DNA of 64,000 bases, from contig NZ_VUOD01000003.1 of the NCBI RefSeq assembly GCF_008386465.1, positions 298,100 through 362,099 on the forward strand, written 5' to 3'. The stretch is from Arenimonas fontis (lineage in GTDB: Bacteria > Pseudomonadota > Gammaproteobacteria > Xanthomonadales > Xanthomonadaceae). Below the pieces are notes generated by a model, which was given only the letters and a program-made list of their open reading frames with translations, had not been told where the DNA came from and did not search any database. Position 1 is the stretch's first letter. Each line of letters begins with the position of its first letter. Position numbers and translations under genes: made by a program. This document shows positions 27,460 through 35,913 of the stretch, in pieces.

Positions 27460-29331
27460 ATGAGCCCGATCCCCTACCGCCCCGAGATCGACGGCCTGCG
27501 TGCCGTTGCCATCCTCGCCGTCCTGTTCTACCACGCGGTGCCGACCTGGCTGCCGGGCGGCTTCGTTGGCGTCGACGTCTTTTTCGTGATCTCGGGCTAC
27601 CTGATCACCTCGATCCTGGCGGCCGAGCACGCCGCCACGGGCCGGATCGACCTGCCCGGCTTCTATGCCCGGCGGGCGCGGCGCCTGCTCCCTGCGCTGG
27701 GGCTGGTGGTCGTGGCCACAGTGCTGCTGGGCTGGGTGCTGGTGCCGACCGGCCCCTTCGTGCACGACCTGCTGGAGTCCGCCGGCGCCTCGCTGCTGTT
27801 CGCGGGCAATGTCTACTTCCAGTTCACCAGCGGCGGCTACTTCGACGGCCCCGGCGACGAAATGCCCCTGCTGCACCTGTGGTCGCTGGGCGTCGAGGAG
27901 CAGTTCTACCTGGTCTTCCCGCTGATCCTGCTGGCGGCCGGTCGGCTGGGCCGGCGCGGCGCGACCTGGGGCCTGGGCCTGCTCGCGCTGGCGTCGTTCG
28001 GCCTGGCCGAGCACCTGATGGGGCGCGCGCCGAACACGGCCTTTTTCCAGATGCCGCCCCGGTTCTGGGAGCTGGCCGCTGGCGCACTGGTGGCCCTGTC
28101 GGTTCCGCGCACTAGGTCGCCGTGGCTGGCGATCGCTGGTCTGTCGCTGATCGCCTGGGCAGCCCTGTCGCCGGCGGGCAGCTTCCCGGGGATCGGTGCG
28201 CTGCCGCCGGTGCTTGGCGCGGTGCTGGTGCTGGTGCCGGTGCACGGCGGCCTTTCGGCCCGGCTGCCGCGGCCGGTGGTGGCCATCGGGAAGTGCTCGT
28301 ATTCGCTCTATCTCTGGCACTGGCCTCTGCTGGCGCTCGAGCGCGCGACGAGCATCGGCGAGCCGCCGGCGTGGCGCATGCTGGCTTGGTGTGCGCTGGC
28401 AGTTCTGCTGGCCGGCATCTCCTATCGGTATGTCGAGCGTCCGGCATTGGCCAGGCTGGGAAGGCGGCCAAGCCGCTACGTCCTGACGCTAAGCGCTGCG
28501 ACCGTTTCGCTGGTATTGGTCGCGGGGCTGACCGCGCACGCGCTGCACCGCCCCCGCGAGGGCGCCGCAGAGCTGGCAGCCCGGGCCAAGCTCGACCGAC
28601 CGCCATACCACGATGAGTGCCATTTCGCCTTGGATGAAGACGTCGAGCAGCTGATCTGGTGTCGGTCAGCAGCAGGCGATCCGCGCATCGCCGTCTGGGG
28701 TGACTCGCATGCGCTCGCCTGGTCGCCGTTCGCATGGGAGATCGCCGACCGGCGCGGCACCGTGGCCACGCTGGTGAGTATGGACGCATGCCCGCCGGTG
28801 GTCGGGTTCGCGACCGAACGCGCGGACTTCCCGACCCATCAGGCGAACTGCGGGCGGCTCAACGATATGGCGCTTGAGGCCCTGCCGGCGTTCGACACGG
28901 TCGTGCTCGCCGCCCGCTGGGCGAGTTACATGGCGCCGGGGGCCGAGCCGGAATTTGATGAACAACTAGATCGCGCGATTGCCGCGCTGGGCTCGGTCCC
29001 CGAGATCCTGATCATCCTGCCGGCGTACGAGCTCAGGGAGCCGGCACCGAAGTGCATCCTGGCCGAGATGGAGAGCGCCTGCAGCCTGAGCCGGGATGCG
29101 GCCGAGGCGGCCCGGGCGGACACCGTAGCCAGGCTTCGCGCCGTCGCTGAGCGGCACCCGAACGTGCGCCTGGTCGACCCCCTGCCCTATTTCTGCGGCA
29201 CCGGCGAGTGCCCTGTCCGCAAGGGCCTGGACGCCCTGTTCTGGGACGACGACCACGTCAGCACCTCGGCCGCGCGCGGATTCGCGCATTGGTTCAATGC
29301 GACGGCTCGGCAGGGCGCTGCAGCGCCCTGA
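27460..29331 (+). CDS. membrane O-acetyltransferase with SGNH domain (OafA-like), prophage moron
   Basis: 623 residues. The N-terminal half (1-370) is an acyltransferase-3 membrane domain with about ten hydrophobic segments and the motifs YRPEIDGLRAVAILAVLFYH, FFVISGYLIT, YARRARRLLPAL and LWSLGVEEQFYLVFP. The C-terminal half is a periplasmic SGNH domain with IAVWGDSHALAW near residue 410 and the closing catalytic pair DDDHVSTSAA near 600. These enzymes acetylate O-antigen or other envelope glycans. Encoded next to the integrase and convergent with the tail genes, it is probably a lysogenic-conversion gene that changes surface antigens. Confidence 0.87.
   Translation: MSPIPYRPEIDGLRAVAILAVLFYHAVPTWLPGGFVGVDVFFVISGYLITSILAAEHAATGRIDLPGFYARRARRLLPALGLVVVATVLLGWVLVPTGPFVHDLLESAGASLLFAGNVYFQFTSGGYFDGPGDEMPLLHLWSLGVEEQFYLVFPLILLAAGRLGRRGATWGLGLLALASFGLAEHLMGRAPNTAFFQMPPRFWELAAGALVALSVPRTRSPWLAIAGLSLIAWAALSPAGSFPGIGALPPVLGAVLVLVPVHGGLSARLPRPVVAIGKCSYSLYLWHWPLLALERATSIGEPPAWRMLAWCALAVLLAGISYRYVERPALARLGRRPSRYVLTLSAATVSLVLVAGLTAHALHRPREGAAELAARAKLDRPPYHDECHFALDEDVEQLIWCRSAAGDPRIAVWGDSHALAWSPFAWEIADRRGTVATLVSMDACPPVVGFATERADFPTHQANCGRLNDMALEALPAFDTVVLAARWASYMAPGAEPEFDEQLDRAIAALGSVPEILIILPAYELREPAPKCILAEMESACSLSRDAAEAARADTVARLRAVAERHPNVRLVDPLPYFCGTGECPVRKGLDALFWDDDHVSTSAARGFAHWFNATARQGAAAP
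29311..29330. terminator. perfect 20-bp palindrome at the end of the acyltransferase gene
   Basis: CAGGGCGCTG followed by CAGCGCCCTG (29311-29330) is fully self-complementary and overlaps the stop codon. It lies between convergent transcripts (tail gene stop at 29356), so it could stop both. Confidence 0.5.
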
Positions 29332-29355
29332 TCCGGATAGCCATCGAGTCAATGG

Positions 29356-30057
29356 TCATGGCCCGTTGAGGAATGGGTAGCTCGGGGTGTAGTTACCGTT
29401 CGGTCCGCTGAGTGCGCTCACGCGCACCTCGTCAATATGACCGGTGTATGGGTTGTTCCCGTTCGAGTCCGCGCCGATGCGGATCACGCTCGACGGATTC
29501 GGCAGCGTGCCTGTGTAGCTGCCCGTCGTGCCGGAGCGAGTGCCGTTGAGCCAGACGTAGATCGTGTTGCCGATTCGCCCGCAGGCCACGTCGTGCCACG
29601 CGTTCGCGGTTACGCCGTTGGCCGACGCGAACGCTGGGCCAGGCCAAACCGCCAACGTCAGCGTCGACCCGTTGACATAGAAGGTCCAGGCTCTGTCACC
29701 GGTCGCGGTACCCCACTGACTGATGATCGTCTTTGCGCCGGTGGTATTCGGGATGCGAATGCTAGCCTCGACAAAAAAGTCGCCAGAGCCAAAGGCCCAC
29801 GCGGCGGTGTGCGAGGTTTCCACCCAGTCACCGGTGCCGTCCAGCAGTAGCGACGCCCCACCGTATCGGCTCTGCGCCGTGCTGATCTGGGCATTCCCAC
29901 TGCCAGACCAGTTGCCACCCAGTTTCTCGTCGGCGAAGCTGGTGGAGCCGTTGGCGCCGTCGAAGTGAAGCAACGCGACGCGCGAGGCCCAGTCGGGGTC
30001 GACGGCGCCGCCGCCCGCCCGCGGGGTTGCCGCCCCGAGCAGACCCATCGGGATCAC
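29356..30057 (-). CDS. LamG/concanavalin-like prophage tail-tip or fibre protein
   Basis: 233 residues from a GTG at 30057, preceded by GGAGG 8 bases away and overlapping the upstream stop by 4 bp; an ATG at 30048 is the alternative. Residues about 30-228 have the LamG-like jelly-roll pattern: VALLHFDGANGSTSFADE, GGASLLLDGTGDWVET, FFVEASIRIPNTTG, GHIDEVRVSA. Such domains bind glycans. As the last gene of the tail operon, it is a candidate receptor-binding or decoration protein. Confidence 0.72.
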   Translation of the reverse strand: MIPMGLLGAATPRAGGGAVDPDWASRVALLHFDGANGSTSFADEKLGGNWSGSGNAQISTAQSRYGGASLLLDGTGDWVETSHTAAWAFGSGDFFVEASIRIPNTTGAKTIISQWGTATGDRAWTFYVNGSTLTLAVWPGPAFASANGVTANAWHDVACGRIGNTIYVWLNGTRSGTTGSYTGTLPNPSSVIRIGADSNGNNPYTGHIDEVRVSALSGPNGNYTPSYPFLNGP

Positions 30058-30512
30058 GGCGCCGCCTCCAGGTTGCCCTCGAGGTCCCAAGTGTCAACGG
30101 CTCGCTTGATCAGCGTCGCCTTTGCCCACCGCTTACGCAGCTTCAAGGTCTCGGGTGTGCGGATGGTGACGTCACCGTCGACCGGCGCAATTGTGGTCTG
30201 GCCGGATCCGTCTTGGCCAAGGTCAATCCGCGTGCCGACTGGGAAAGCCACCACGCTGTTTTTCGGCACGATCAGCGTATTGGCGGCAGCGTTGTCCATC
30301 GTCACCAGCCTGAAGGCATCGGACAGCGCCAAGGTGTAGCTGGTGCCCGACTGCGCGTTCACGGGGCTGGTGAGTGCGTAGGCACGCAGAATTGCCAGCG
30401 CCACCTTGCGGCTGCGCGTGCCTGCGGCCTCCCCCGGCTGCTCGAGCTCGGCCAGGTCGGCGTCGGCCAACGGTGCGGCATCGTCGAGGTCCGAAATCTT
30501 AACGTTAGGCAT
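30054..30512 (-). CDS. prophage protein between tip and LamG genes, function unknown
   Basis: 152 residues. It opens MPNVKISDLDDAAPLADADL, a short motif often found at the start of phage tail-fibre-associated proteins that contain a beta-rich domain. The middle (TSYTLALSDAFRLVTMDNA, then VGTRIDLGQDGSGQTTIAP) resembles fibre-domain repeats. Probably a structural or fibre-attachment protein. The gene sits one base from the tip gene stop and overlaps the LamG gene. Confidence 0.6.
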   Translation of the reverse strand: MPNVKISDLDDAAPLADADLAELEQPGEAAGTRSRKVALAILRAYALTSPVNAQSGTSYTLALSDAFRLVTMDNAAANTLIVPKNSVVAFPVGTRIDLGQDGSGQTTIAPVDGDVTIRTPETLKLRKRWAKATLIKRAVDTWDLEGNLEAAP

Positions 30513-30513
30513 G

Positions 30514-33366
30514 TTACTGCTCCTTCACGCGGCGTTCGCCGCCGTCAGTAATCCGGGTGTCACCGGCGTCGGTTGTGCGCGCGCTCGATGGGGAGGTGAG
30601 GTACGCAAACTCGGCAACGGCGGCTTGCCAGCTGACCAGGCCATCGCGCTGGGCCTCCACTTCCACACGGGCCGTGCCGTTTCCGGTGAGGGTGTAGGGC
30701 GTGGAGCTGGTGCCGCTGATCCCGCTCTCGGTGTGGTCGAGGACGCCGTTCAGGTAGATCCGCACCGTGTAGCTGGTACCCAGTTCCGGGCCAATACTGG
30801 CCTCCGCCTCATCCGCCAACACGTCCTGCTGGAGCAGGCGATCTCGGTGCGCCCAGGTCACCGTGAGCGCACCCACGGCCGAGGCCGGATAGGCCATGTC
30901 CGTCGCCAGTTCGTCGGAGATCCGAAGGCGGCCCGGCGCATAGGGGCGAGCAGCTCGGCCGGCCAGCGGGACGCTCTCAGCGGGCGAGGCATCTTCCTCC
31001 AGCAGTCCGGCTGAAGTGCGGGTCAGGACCTTCACGTCCACGACCTCACCCTCGCTGTACTCGGTGGGGTCGGCCGACGCCCACAGATCGAATGCCCAGA
31101 CCCGGGTCCCTGCAGGCCAGGCCCTGGGCGGTGTATCTGCGCAGCCTCGCCCCAGCGTTATCGTGCCGGCGACCTCATCGATCGCATCGATGCGGCAAAC
31201 CTCGCTGCCAAGGAGAACCGCGCTGCCGACTTCGAATCGGTCGGCATCCACGATGTCCACGACATCGATCACCAAATCCATCGGCCCCACATCAGTGGCC
31301 AGCTTCGCGCTGGGACACCAGTCTCCGTTGCCAGCCTGCGCGTAGCTCGACGGCGAGACGCGGGTCCTCATCTCGTAATTGAGGCTCGCACCCGGCGGCC
31401 GCGCGGCGACGACAGCGACGAAGCCTGCGTCCGCGGCCAGCGCCGCAGTCTCGGCCGTGCCGAGGTTCCCAAGCAGCTCCCGATACGGCACCTCGAACGC
31501 GACCACCGCCTGACTTGCCTGAGGGGTTAGATCAGGCTCGGTCCAACCGATCGGCTGCGCGCTGATGTAGCCCGTGGCGGGCAGGCCGAATACGTCCTCC
31601 ACGGCCTCGATACGGATCCGCCCGCTGGTGAGCGAGCCATAGTCGACCTTGCCGATCCGCAGAGCCATCTGCGCGACGCCGAGCTCAGGCCAGACGAACT
31701 TGATGACGTCGCCTGGCTGGAGGCCGTAGCCCTCCCGGTTAACCGACAGGCGCACCCGCGCGAGCGCCGAGGCCGACGCACGGAGATCGCGCAATGCGGT
31801 GCGCACTGCCAGATCGATCGTTGGCAGGCCCGGATACGATCGAGACTGCGGGACCACAGCCCCCTGGGCTTGGATGTTCGCCAGCTGCTGGACCGTAACC
31901 GAACCGGTCTTGCCGGTGCTCACGTCCGTGTAGGCCACGGTGAGCTCGTTGATTGTCTCGGTAAGGCTCGCACGCTCGAACCCCTCGAGCTCGATCGTGT
32001 TGCCCACGGAAGAGCCGAACACGGGAAGCTCGTCGATGTCGTAGTCCGCGCGAATCGGCTTGAGGCGGAACAGCCCGGTCCGAGGGTCCTCGCCGCAAGC
32101 AGCGCCGGCATGGTCCATGACCGTCTGAATGAAGGACTGGATCGCGTCCTGCTGCGTCCATTGCATGCACAAGCCGAGCCCTTCCGCATGGAAGGTGTCC
32201 GCTGCCGCCGTGAAGCTCGCCTCGTCGATCTTCGTCGGCGGGTAGCCGAGGCCCCACTGGGTGTTGGTCAGGCACTCGTAGACGATGTGGGCGGGGTTCA
32301 TGGCCTGGCTCTCGGGGTCGATCACCGCGAGGGTCACCTCCACGTTGGCCATCTTGACGCGGCCATCCGAGCCAACGCTCACCTCCTTGCGGAAGACCTG
32401 CGTGACGATGTTCGGAGGCGAGCCCAGCGTGACGAACTCCGAGCCAAAGACCTCCTGGGTCGCCTCGTTGACGATCGAGACGTTGAAGCCGGTGGTGCCG
32501 TTGTACTCGGCGGTGAAGACGAACCACTCCCCCAGCGGCACCTTGTCCTCGCCCAGGTAGACGTCCGGGCTGATCTCCACGCCGGTGCTGCGGATCGAGA
32601 AGGACGGGCGCTGCAGCGCGTCGATCGTATAGTCGCGGGAGGGAATGAACGTCAGCACGTAGCTGGTGGTCGGCTGGTCCCACAGGTCGAAAGTCGCAAT
32701 GTCGTCGGTGCCGTAGGCCTCGACCTTGAAGCGCAGCCGCACGGACTTGAGCAGCCCCGGGCCGATCGGCTTGGTGACCACGCCAGCAGTGGTGCCCTCG
32801 AAAACCAGGCACGAGCCGCCGTCGAATCCGGCAGTGAACGAGGCAGCCGAGCCGCTGTAGATGTCGTAGCCGGAGACGCCGGAAGCGAAGTTTTCCGTGA
32901 AGACCTGCCCGCTCGAAAGCGGGTCGAACAGGCCGACGACCGCCTTCTCGGGATACCAGGCGCTCCCACCCTCCCAGCCGGCCAGAATCCGTCGCACCCG
33001 GACCGCCCACGGCTTGATGTACGGGTTGTTTGCGGCGATTCGGCCGCGGCGGAATACCAGCCCGAGGATCCCTCGATAGGCCGGCTGGGGCGTGCCCTGC
33101 TGCGCCGCCAGGTAGTCATTGGCTGCCTGGCTGGGTCCACCCATCATGACGTCGGCCGTGCCTTGGATACCGCCCTCGCGCTCTTCGCCACCAAACAGCT
33201 CCGGGGCGTTGATGCTGATCTGGGCGTTGTCCGTGATGCTGCCGGACCACGCCGTGCGATCGCCGCCCCGGATCTCGCTCACCTCGTCGACAGGGCCATG
33301 GCACAGCCCGAGATGCAGGCCCATCTCGTACCAGTACCCGACGGTCTGCTTCTTCGAGCTACCCAC
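30514..33366 (-). CDS. phage tail tip / host-specificity protein (gpJ-like)
   Basis: 950 residues starting at GTG 33366, with GGAGG about 10 bases upstream. It has the size and position of lambda gpJ-type central tip proteins: last large gene after tape measure and small tip-assembly genes. N-terminal KKQTVGYWYEMGLHLGLCHG and GPVDEVSEIRGGDRTAW are typical of TipJ-family hub domains. The middle holds a carbohydrate- or LamG-like insert (about 165-350). The C-terminal part has fibronectin-like strands. It would form the distal tail tip and contact the receptor. Confidence 0.8.
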   Translation of the reverse strand: MGSSKKQTVGYWYEMGLHLGLCHGPVDEVSEIRGGDRTAWSGSITDNAQISINAPELFGGEEREGGIQGTADVMMGGPSQAANDYLAAQQGTPQPAYRGILGLVFRRGRIAANNPYIKPWAVRVRRILAGWEGGSAWYPEKAVVGLFDPLSSGQVFTENFASGVSGYDIYSGSAASFTAGFDGGSCLVFEGTTAGVVTKPIGPGLLKSVRLRFKVEAYGTDDIATFDLWDQPTTSYVLTFIPSRDYTIDALQRPSFSIRSTGVEISPDVYLGEDKVPLGEWFVFTAEYNGTTGFNVSIVNEATQEVFGSEFVTLGSPPNIVTQVFRKEVSVGSDGRVKMANVEVTLAVIDPESQAMNPAHIVYECLTNTQWGLGYPPTKIDEASFTAAADTFHAEGLGLCMQWTQQDAIQSFIQTVMDHAGAACGEDPRTGLFRLKPIRADYDIDELPVFGSSVGNTIELEGFERASLTETINELTVAYTDVSTGKTGSVTVQQLANIQAQGAVVPQSRSYPGLPTIDLAVRTALRDLRASASALARVRLSVNREGYGLQPGDVIKFVWPELGVAQMALRIGKVDYGSLTSGRIRIEAVEDVFGLPATGYISAQPIGWTEPDLTPQASQAVVAFEVPYRELLGNLGTAETAALAADAGFVAVVAARPPGASLNYEMRTRVSPSSYAQAGNGDWCPSAKLATDVGPMDLVIDVVDIVDADRFEVGSAVLLGSEVCRIDAIDEVAGTITLGRGCADTPPRAWPAGTRVWAFDLWASADPTEYSEGEVVDVKVLTRTSAGLLEEDASPAESVPLAGRAARPYAPGRLRISDELATDMAYPASAVGALTVTWAHRDRLLQQDVLADEAEASIGPELGTSYTVRIYLNGVLDHTESGISGTSSTPYTLTGNGTARVEVEAQRDGLVSWQAAVAEFAYLTSPSSARTTDAGDTRITDGGERRVKEQ

Positions 33367-33568
33367 GGGCGGCCGCCTCCTCGCGAGCCAGCGCGCACAC
33401 ACGCGCGGTCAATGCGTCCCCCGTGGCCTCGAGCTCGTCGGCCGGGATGCCGTCCCGAAGAAAGCCCGTCCAGTCCAGGCCATAGCGCAAGAAGAATGCC
33501 CTGGCGCCGCGGGCGCAGAGCCTGGCCTGACGGATGTGGACCATAGTCACGCGCGGTTCATCCGTCAC
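33359..33568 (-). CDS. small tail-tip-associated prophage protein
   Basis: 69 residues from GTG 33568 (GTGA overlap with the preceding gene) to TAG at 33359, overlapping the tip gene start by 8 bp. It has VRHIRQA-like basic helices (TMVHIRQARLCARGARAFFL) and ends in an Ala/Arg-rich helix. Small genes with this 'R.A..C..G.R.FF...GLDW..F...G' pattern sit before tip genes in several Pseudomonas and Xanthomonas phages. Function unknown. Confidence 0.6.
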   Translation of the reverse strand: MTDEPRVTMVHIRQARLCARGARAFFLRYGLDWTGFLRDGIPADELEATGDALTARVCALAREEAAARG

Positions 33569-33924
33569 TTCTTTCCGCCCTTCTTCTTGATCGGCACGCT
33601 GCGCAGGTCGCCGTACCAAAGCACGTTCGGCCCCTTGATCCAGACTGTCCCGAATACCACCGGGATCGGCCGTCCCTCCTCGGCAGTCGGGGCGTCGAAG
33701 TCGGCCAGGGCGGCCGGCTTCGGCGAGGGAGGCTTCGGCGCTAACGCGTAGCTGATGATCGCCGAGACAATCATCACGGCCAGCTGCACCCAGAAGTTGA
33801 ACACCGCCATCACCACGTCTGGACCGGTGCGCGCCGGCACCAGTTGCTCGAGCAGCCACGCCACCGCCACCAGGGCTGCGAGCCAGATCGGATGGAGGAT
33901 GATGTCGCAGTTCTTCCGATTCAT
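33565..33924 (-). CDS. tail assembly membrane-like protein
   Basis: 119 residues with one or two hydrophobic helices (about 11-30 and 44-64), then a Pro-rich stretch and a conserved tail: GRPIPVVFGTVWIKGPNVLWYGDL ends the ordered part, after which comes KKKGGKK. The RPIPVVFGT pattern recurs in lambda gpI- and tip-assembly-type proteins of siphoviruses. It is coupled to both neighbours (TGATG upstream, GTGA downstream). Probably needed to assemble the tip complex. Confidence 0.65.
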   Translation of the reverse strand: MNRKNCDIILHPIWLAALVAVAWLLEQLVPARTGPDVVMAVFNFWVQLAVMIVSAIISYALAPKPPSPKPAALADFDAPTAEEGRPIPVVFGTVWIKGPNVLWYGDLRSVPIKKKGGKK

Positions 33925-34733
33925 CAGTACACCGGGTCGGAGCCGTAAGGATTCTTAGTGGGGATGTAGGGCATGCCGCCGTAGCCAGGCGCGTTGTTGA
34001 ACTTGCTGTCGCAGGTGGCCAGGCTGTGGTCACAGCCCGGATAGAAGTTCATCGTCATCGACGGCGACAGGCCGATCGGCGAAAGATCGACGCCCACTGC
34101 AGTCCCGGTGTGACCGAGGATGAAGCGCCGCTCCCACACGCCTGTTTCGATCTCGTACTCCAGGTAGCCGCCTTCCCAGTAGCCGTCCGGCTGCCCGGCG
34201 AATTCCGCCGCGCTCACCTGCAGGCCCGCGACAGCCGTGACGGTCGCCACCACCTTGTGGTCATCCGCGTTGACGCCACATCGGTAGAGCACATGTGGAC
34301 ACTGGCGCTGGTACGTCCGGCGCAGCCCAGGGCGGCGCATGCTGACCGAAGACGGCTCGAGGCTGATTTCGGCTTGGGACCCCACGCCAAAGCTGCAGGA
34401 CAGCACGGCGCCGCTCCATAGCACGGCGAGCTCGCCGTCGCCGGCGTGGTACTGCTGCAGCGTGAGCGCCAGGCGACTCGAAGGCGCGCCAGCCTGGTAG
34501 AGCGCGGCGATCTCGAAGTCCCGGGGAACGGAGAGCTTCAGGCCGGACCGGTTGAGCTCCGCGCCCTGCTCGATCGAACCTCGCCGAATCACCCGCGGCA
34601 GGAAGGTGTTCCCGCCCACCGCAACGGCGCGGTCGGCCGACGTGAAGCGATACACCTTCGCGTCCCGGTGGAAGGTATAGAGCTCGACCGGGCGGCCCTG
34701 GTCGGCGCTGCGCTCGGTAGCGTCATACGTCAT
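33924..34733 (-). CDS. DUF2163-type phage tail protein (BR0599 family)
   Basis: 269 residues. The ending is diagnostic: YPGCDHSLATCDSKFNN followed by GYGGMPYIPTKNP, with the paired cysteines of the phage_BR0599 domain (compare lambda gpL, an iron-sulfur tip protein). The N-terminal half is beta rich (VELYTFHRDAKVYRFTSADR). Another two cysteines occur at QCPHVLYRCG. It may bind an Fe-S cluster in the tail tip as gpL does. One-base overlap with the next gene and 11-bp overlap with the previous one. Confidence 0.75.
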   Translation of the reverse strand: MTYDATERSADQGRPVELYTFHRDAKVYRFTSADRAVAVGGNTFLPRVIRRGSIEQGAELNRSGLKLSVPRDFEIAALYQAGAPSSRLALTLQQYHAGDGELAVLWSGAVLSCSFGVGSQAEISLEPSSVSMRRPGLRRTYQRQCPHVLYRCGVNADDHKVVATVTAVAGLQVSAAEFAGQPDGYWEGGYLEYEIETGVWERRFILGHTGTAVGVDLSPIGLSPSMTMNFYPGCDHSLATCDSKFNNAPGYGGMPYIPTKNPYGSDPVY

Positions 34734-35913
34734 GTCGGAAGCCCCGGAAGCTGCAGGTCGTTTGGGCTACGTCGCCCGACCACCAGGCAAACTCCGCCAC
34801 GTCACTCTCCTGGCGCGTCAGGCTCAGCCACGAGACGAGCGCGAACCCCTCTGGCGCCACCTCGACGCCGAGCGCGCTGTCGAGCGTCAGCCGCTCCACG
34901 CTCGCACTAAGCTCGGAAACGGCCGTGACCCGGCGGTAGAGCACCGTCCCGTCGATCAGCTCGATCCGCAGGTCTCGACGCATCGGATCGCCGGCCAGAT
35001 TGGCCGCCACCCCGCACCAGTGCACGTCCAGCGTCGTCGATCCGGCCGCGATGGTGGCCGCGGGCAGAAGATCCTCGGACCAGCTGGGCACCCAGATCGC
35101 GCCACGCCGCCCGTCGAGGGCGAACAACTGCGATCGCCAAGCGGCGATCTCCGATCGGCTCAGCAAGGTACGCCGCGCCCTGAACAGCGGCAGCGGCGCG
35201 CCCACGGGGTCATCGACCAGCACGGGGCCAGTGCCGGCATCGATGGTCGTGCTGCGGCGATCAAGCTGGACCAGGGGATCCTCGGCCCAGTCGATGGCCT
35301 CCTCGAGCACCGGGTAGCCGCGGTAGGCAGCCGCCCCGATTTCCTCAGGCCAAGCCGCAGGACGGTCCATCTCGAAGCGAAGGCGAACCGAGGCCACCTG
35401 GCCGGTGAACCGCGGCAGGGCCGCAGGCACATCCAGGCGAGCCACAGGGGCCGGGATCACCTGCGTGCCGGCCGGCCAAGCCTGTGCGGTCGCGCCCGCA
35501 AGGGTCACCACCCCGCCGGCCACGGATGCCACCTCCGCTAGCTCGATCTGGCGGGGAGAATCGCCGAGCAGTGCAACTGGCTCACCGGCAGCGAACTGGC
35601 GCCCCTGCGGGTCCACGGGAACGACCGTGGAGCCGCTCGGCAGGGCCGCCTCGAGCGTCAGCGCGTCCGGCCACAGCGGCACGGCGAAACGACCATTGCC
35701 ATGTCGCCACAGCACCGACTCCAGCCAGGCCCGGTCGGAACCCTGCGCCAGGACCCGGAACTCAAACTGCTGGCGCGGCCCGAGGCGCAGGCTTCGGCGC
35801 TGCTCTTCGCCGCCGTGGGCCGGCAGCGTGTCGGTGAGCCACTCCAGCCACTCGCGGATGCCAGAGCCCCAATCTGGCGCCCAGCCCCAGGGGATGATGC
35901 CTTCCAGGCTCAT
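34723..35913 (-). CDS. distal-tail-like minor tail protein
   Basis: 396 residues, located directly after the tape measure as lambda gpM is, though larger. It is beta rich with a clear internal duplication: LGPRQQFEFRVLAQGSDRAW (near 44) resembles RRTLLSRSEIAAWRSQLFAL (near 240), each followed by a Trp/Pro-rich stretch. It is probably a distal tail or hub-adaptor protein. Overlaps tape measure by one base. Confidence 0.65.
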   Translation of the reverse strand: MSLEGIIPWGWAPDWGSGIREWLEWLTDTLPAHGGEEQRRSLRLGPRQQFEFRVLAQGSDRAWLESVLWRHGNGRFAVPLWPDALTLEAALPSGSTVVPVDPQGRQFAAGEPVALLGDSPRQIELAEVASVAGGVVTLAGATAQAWPAGTQVIPAPVARLDVPAALPRFTGQVASVRLRFEMDRPAAWPEEIGAAAYRGYPVLEEAIDWAEDPLVQLDRRSTTIDAGTGPVLVDDPVGAPLPLFRARRTLLSRSEIAAWRSQLFALDGRRGAIWVPSWSEDLLPAATIAAGSTTLDVHWCGVAANLAGDPMRRDLRIELIDGTVLYRRVTAVSELSASVERLTLDSALGVEVAPEGFALVSWLSLTRQESDVAEFAWWSGDVAQTTCSFRGFRHDV

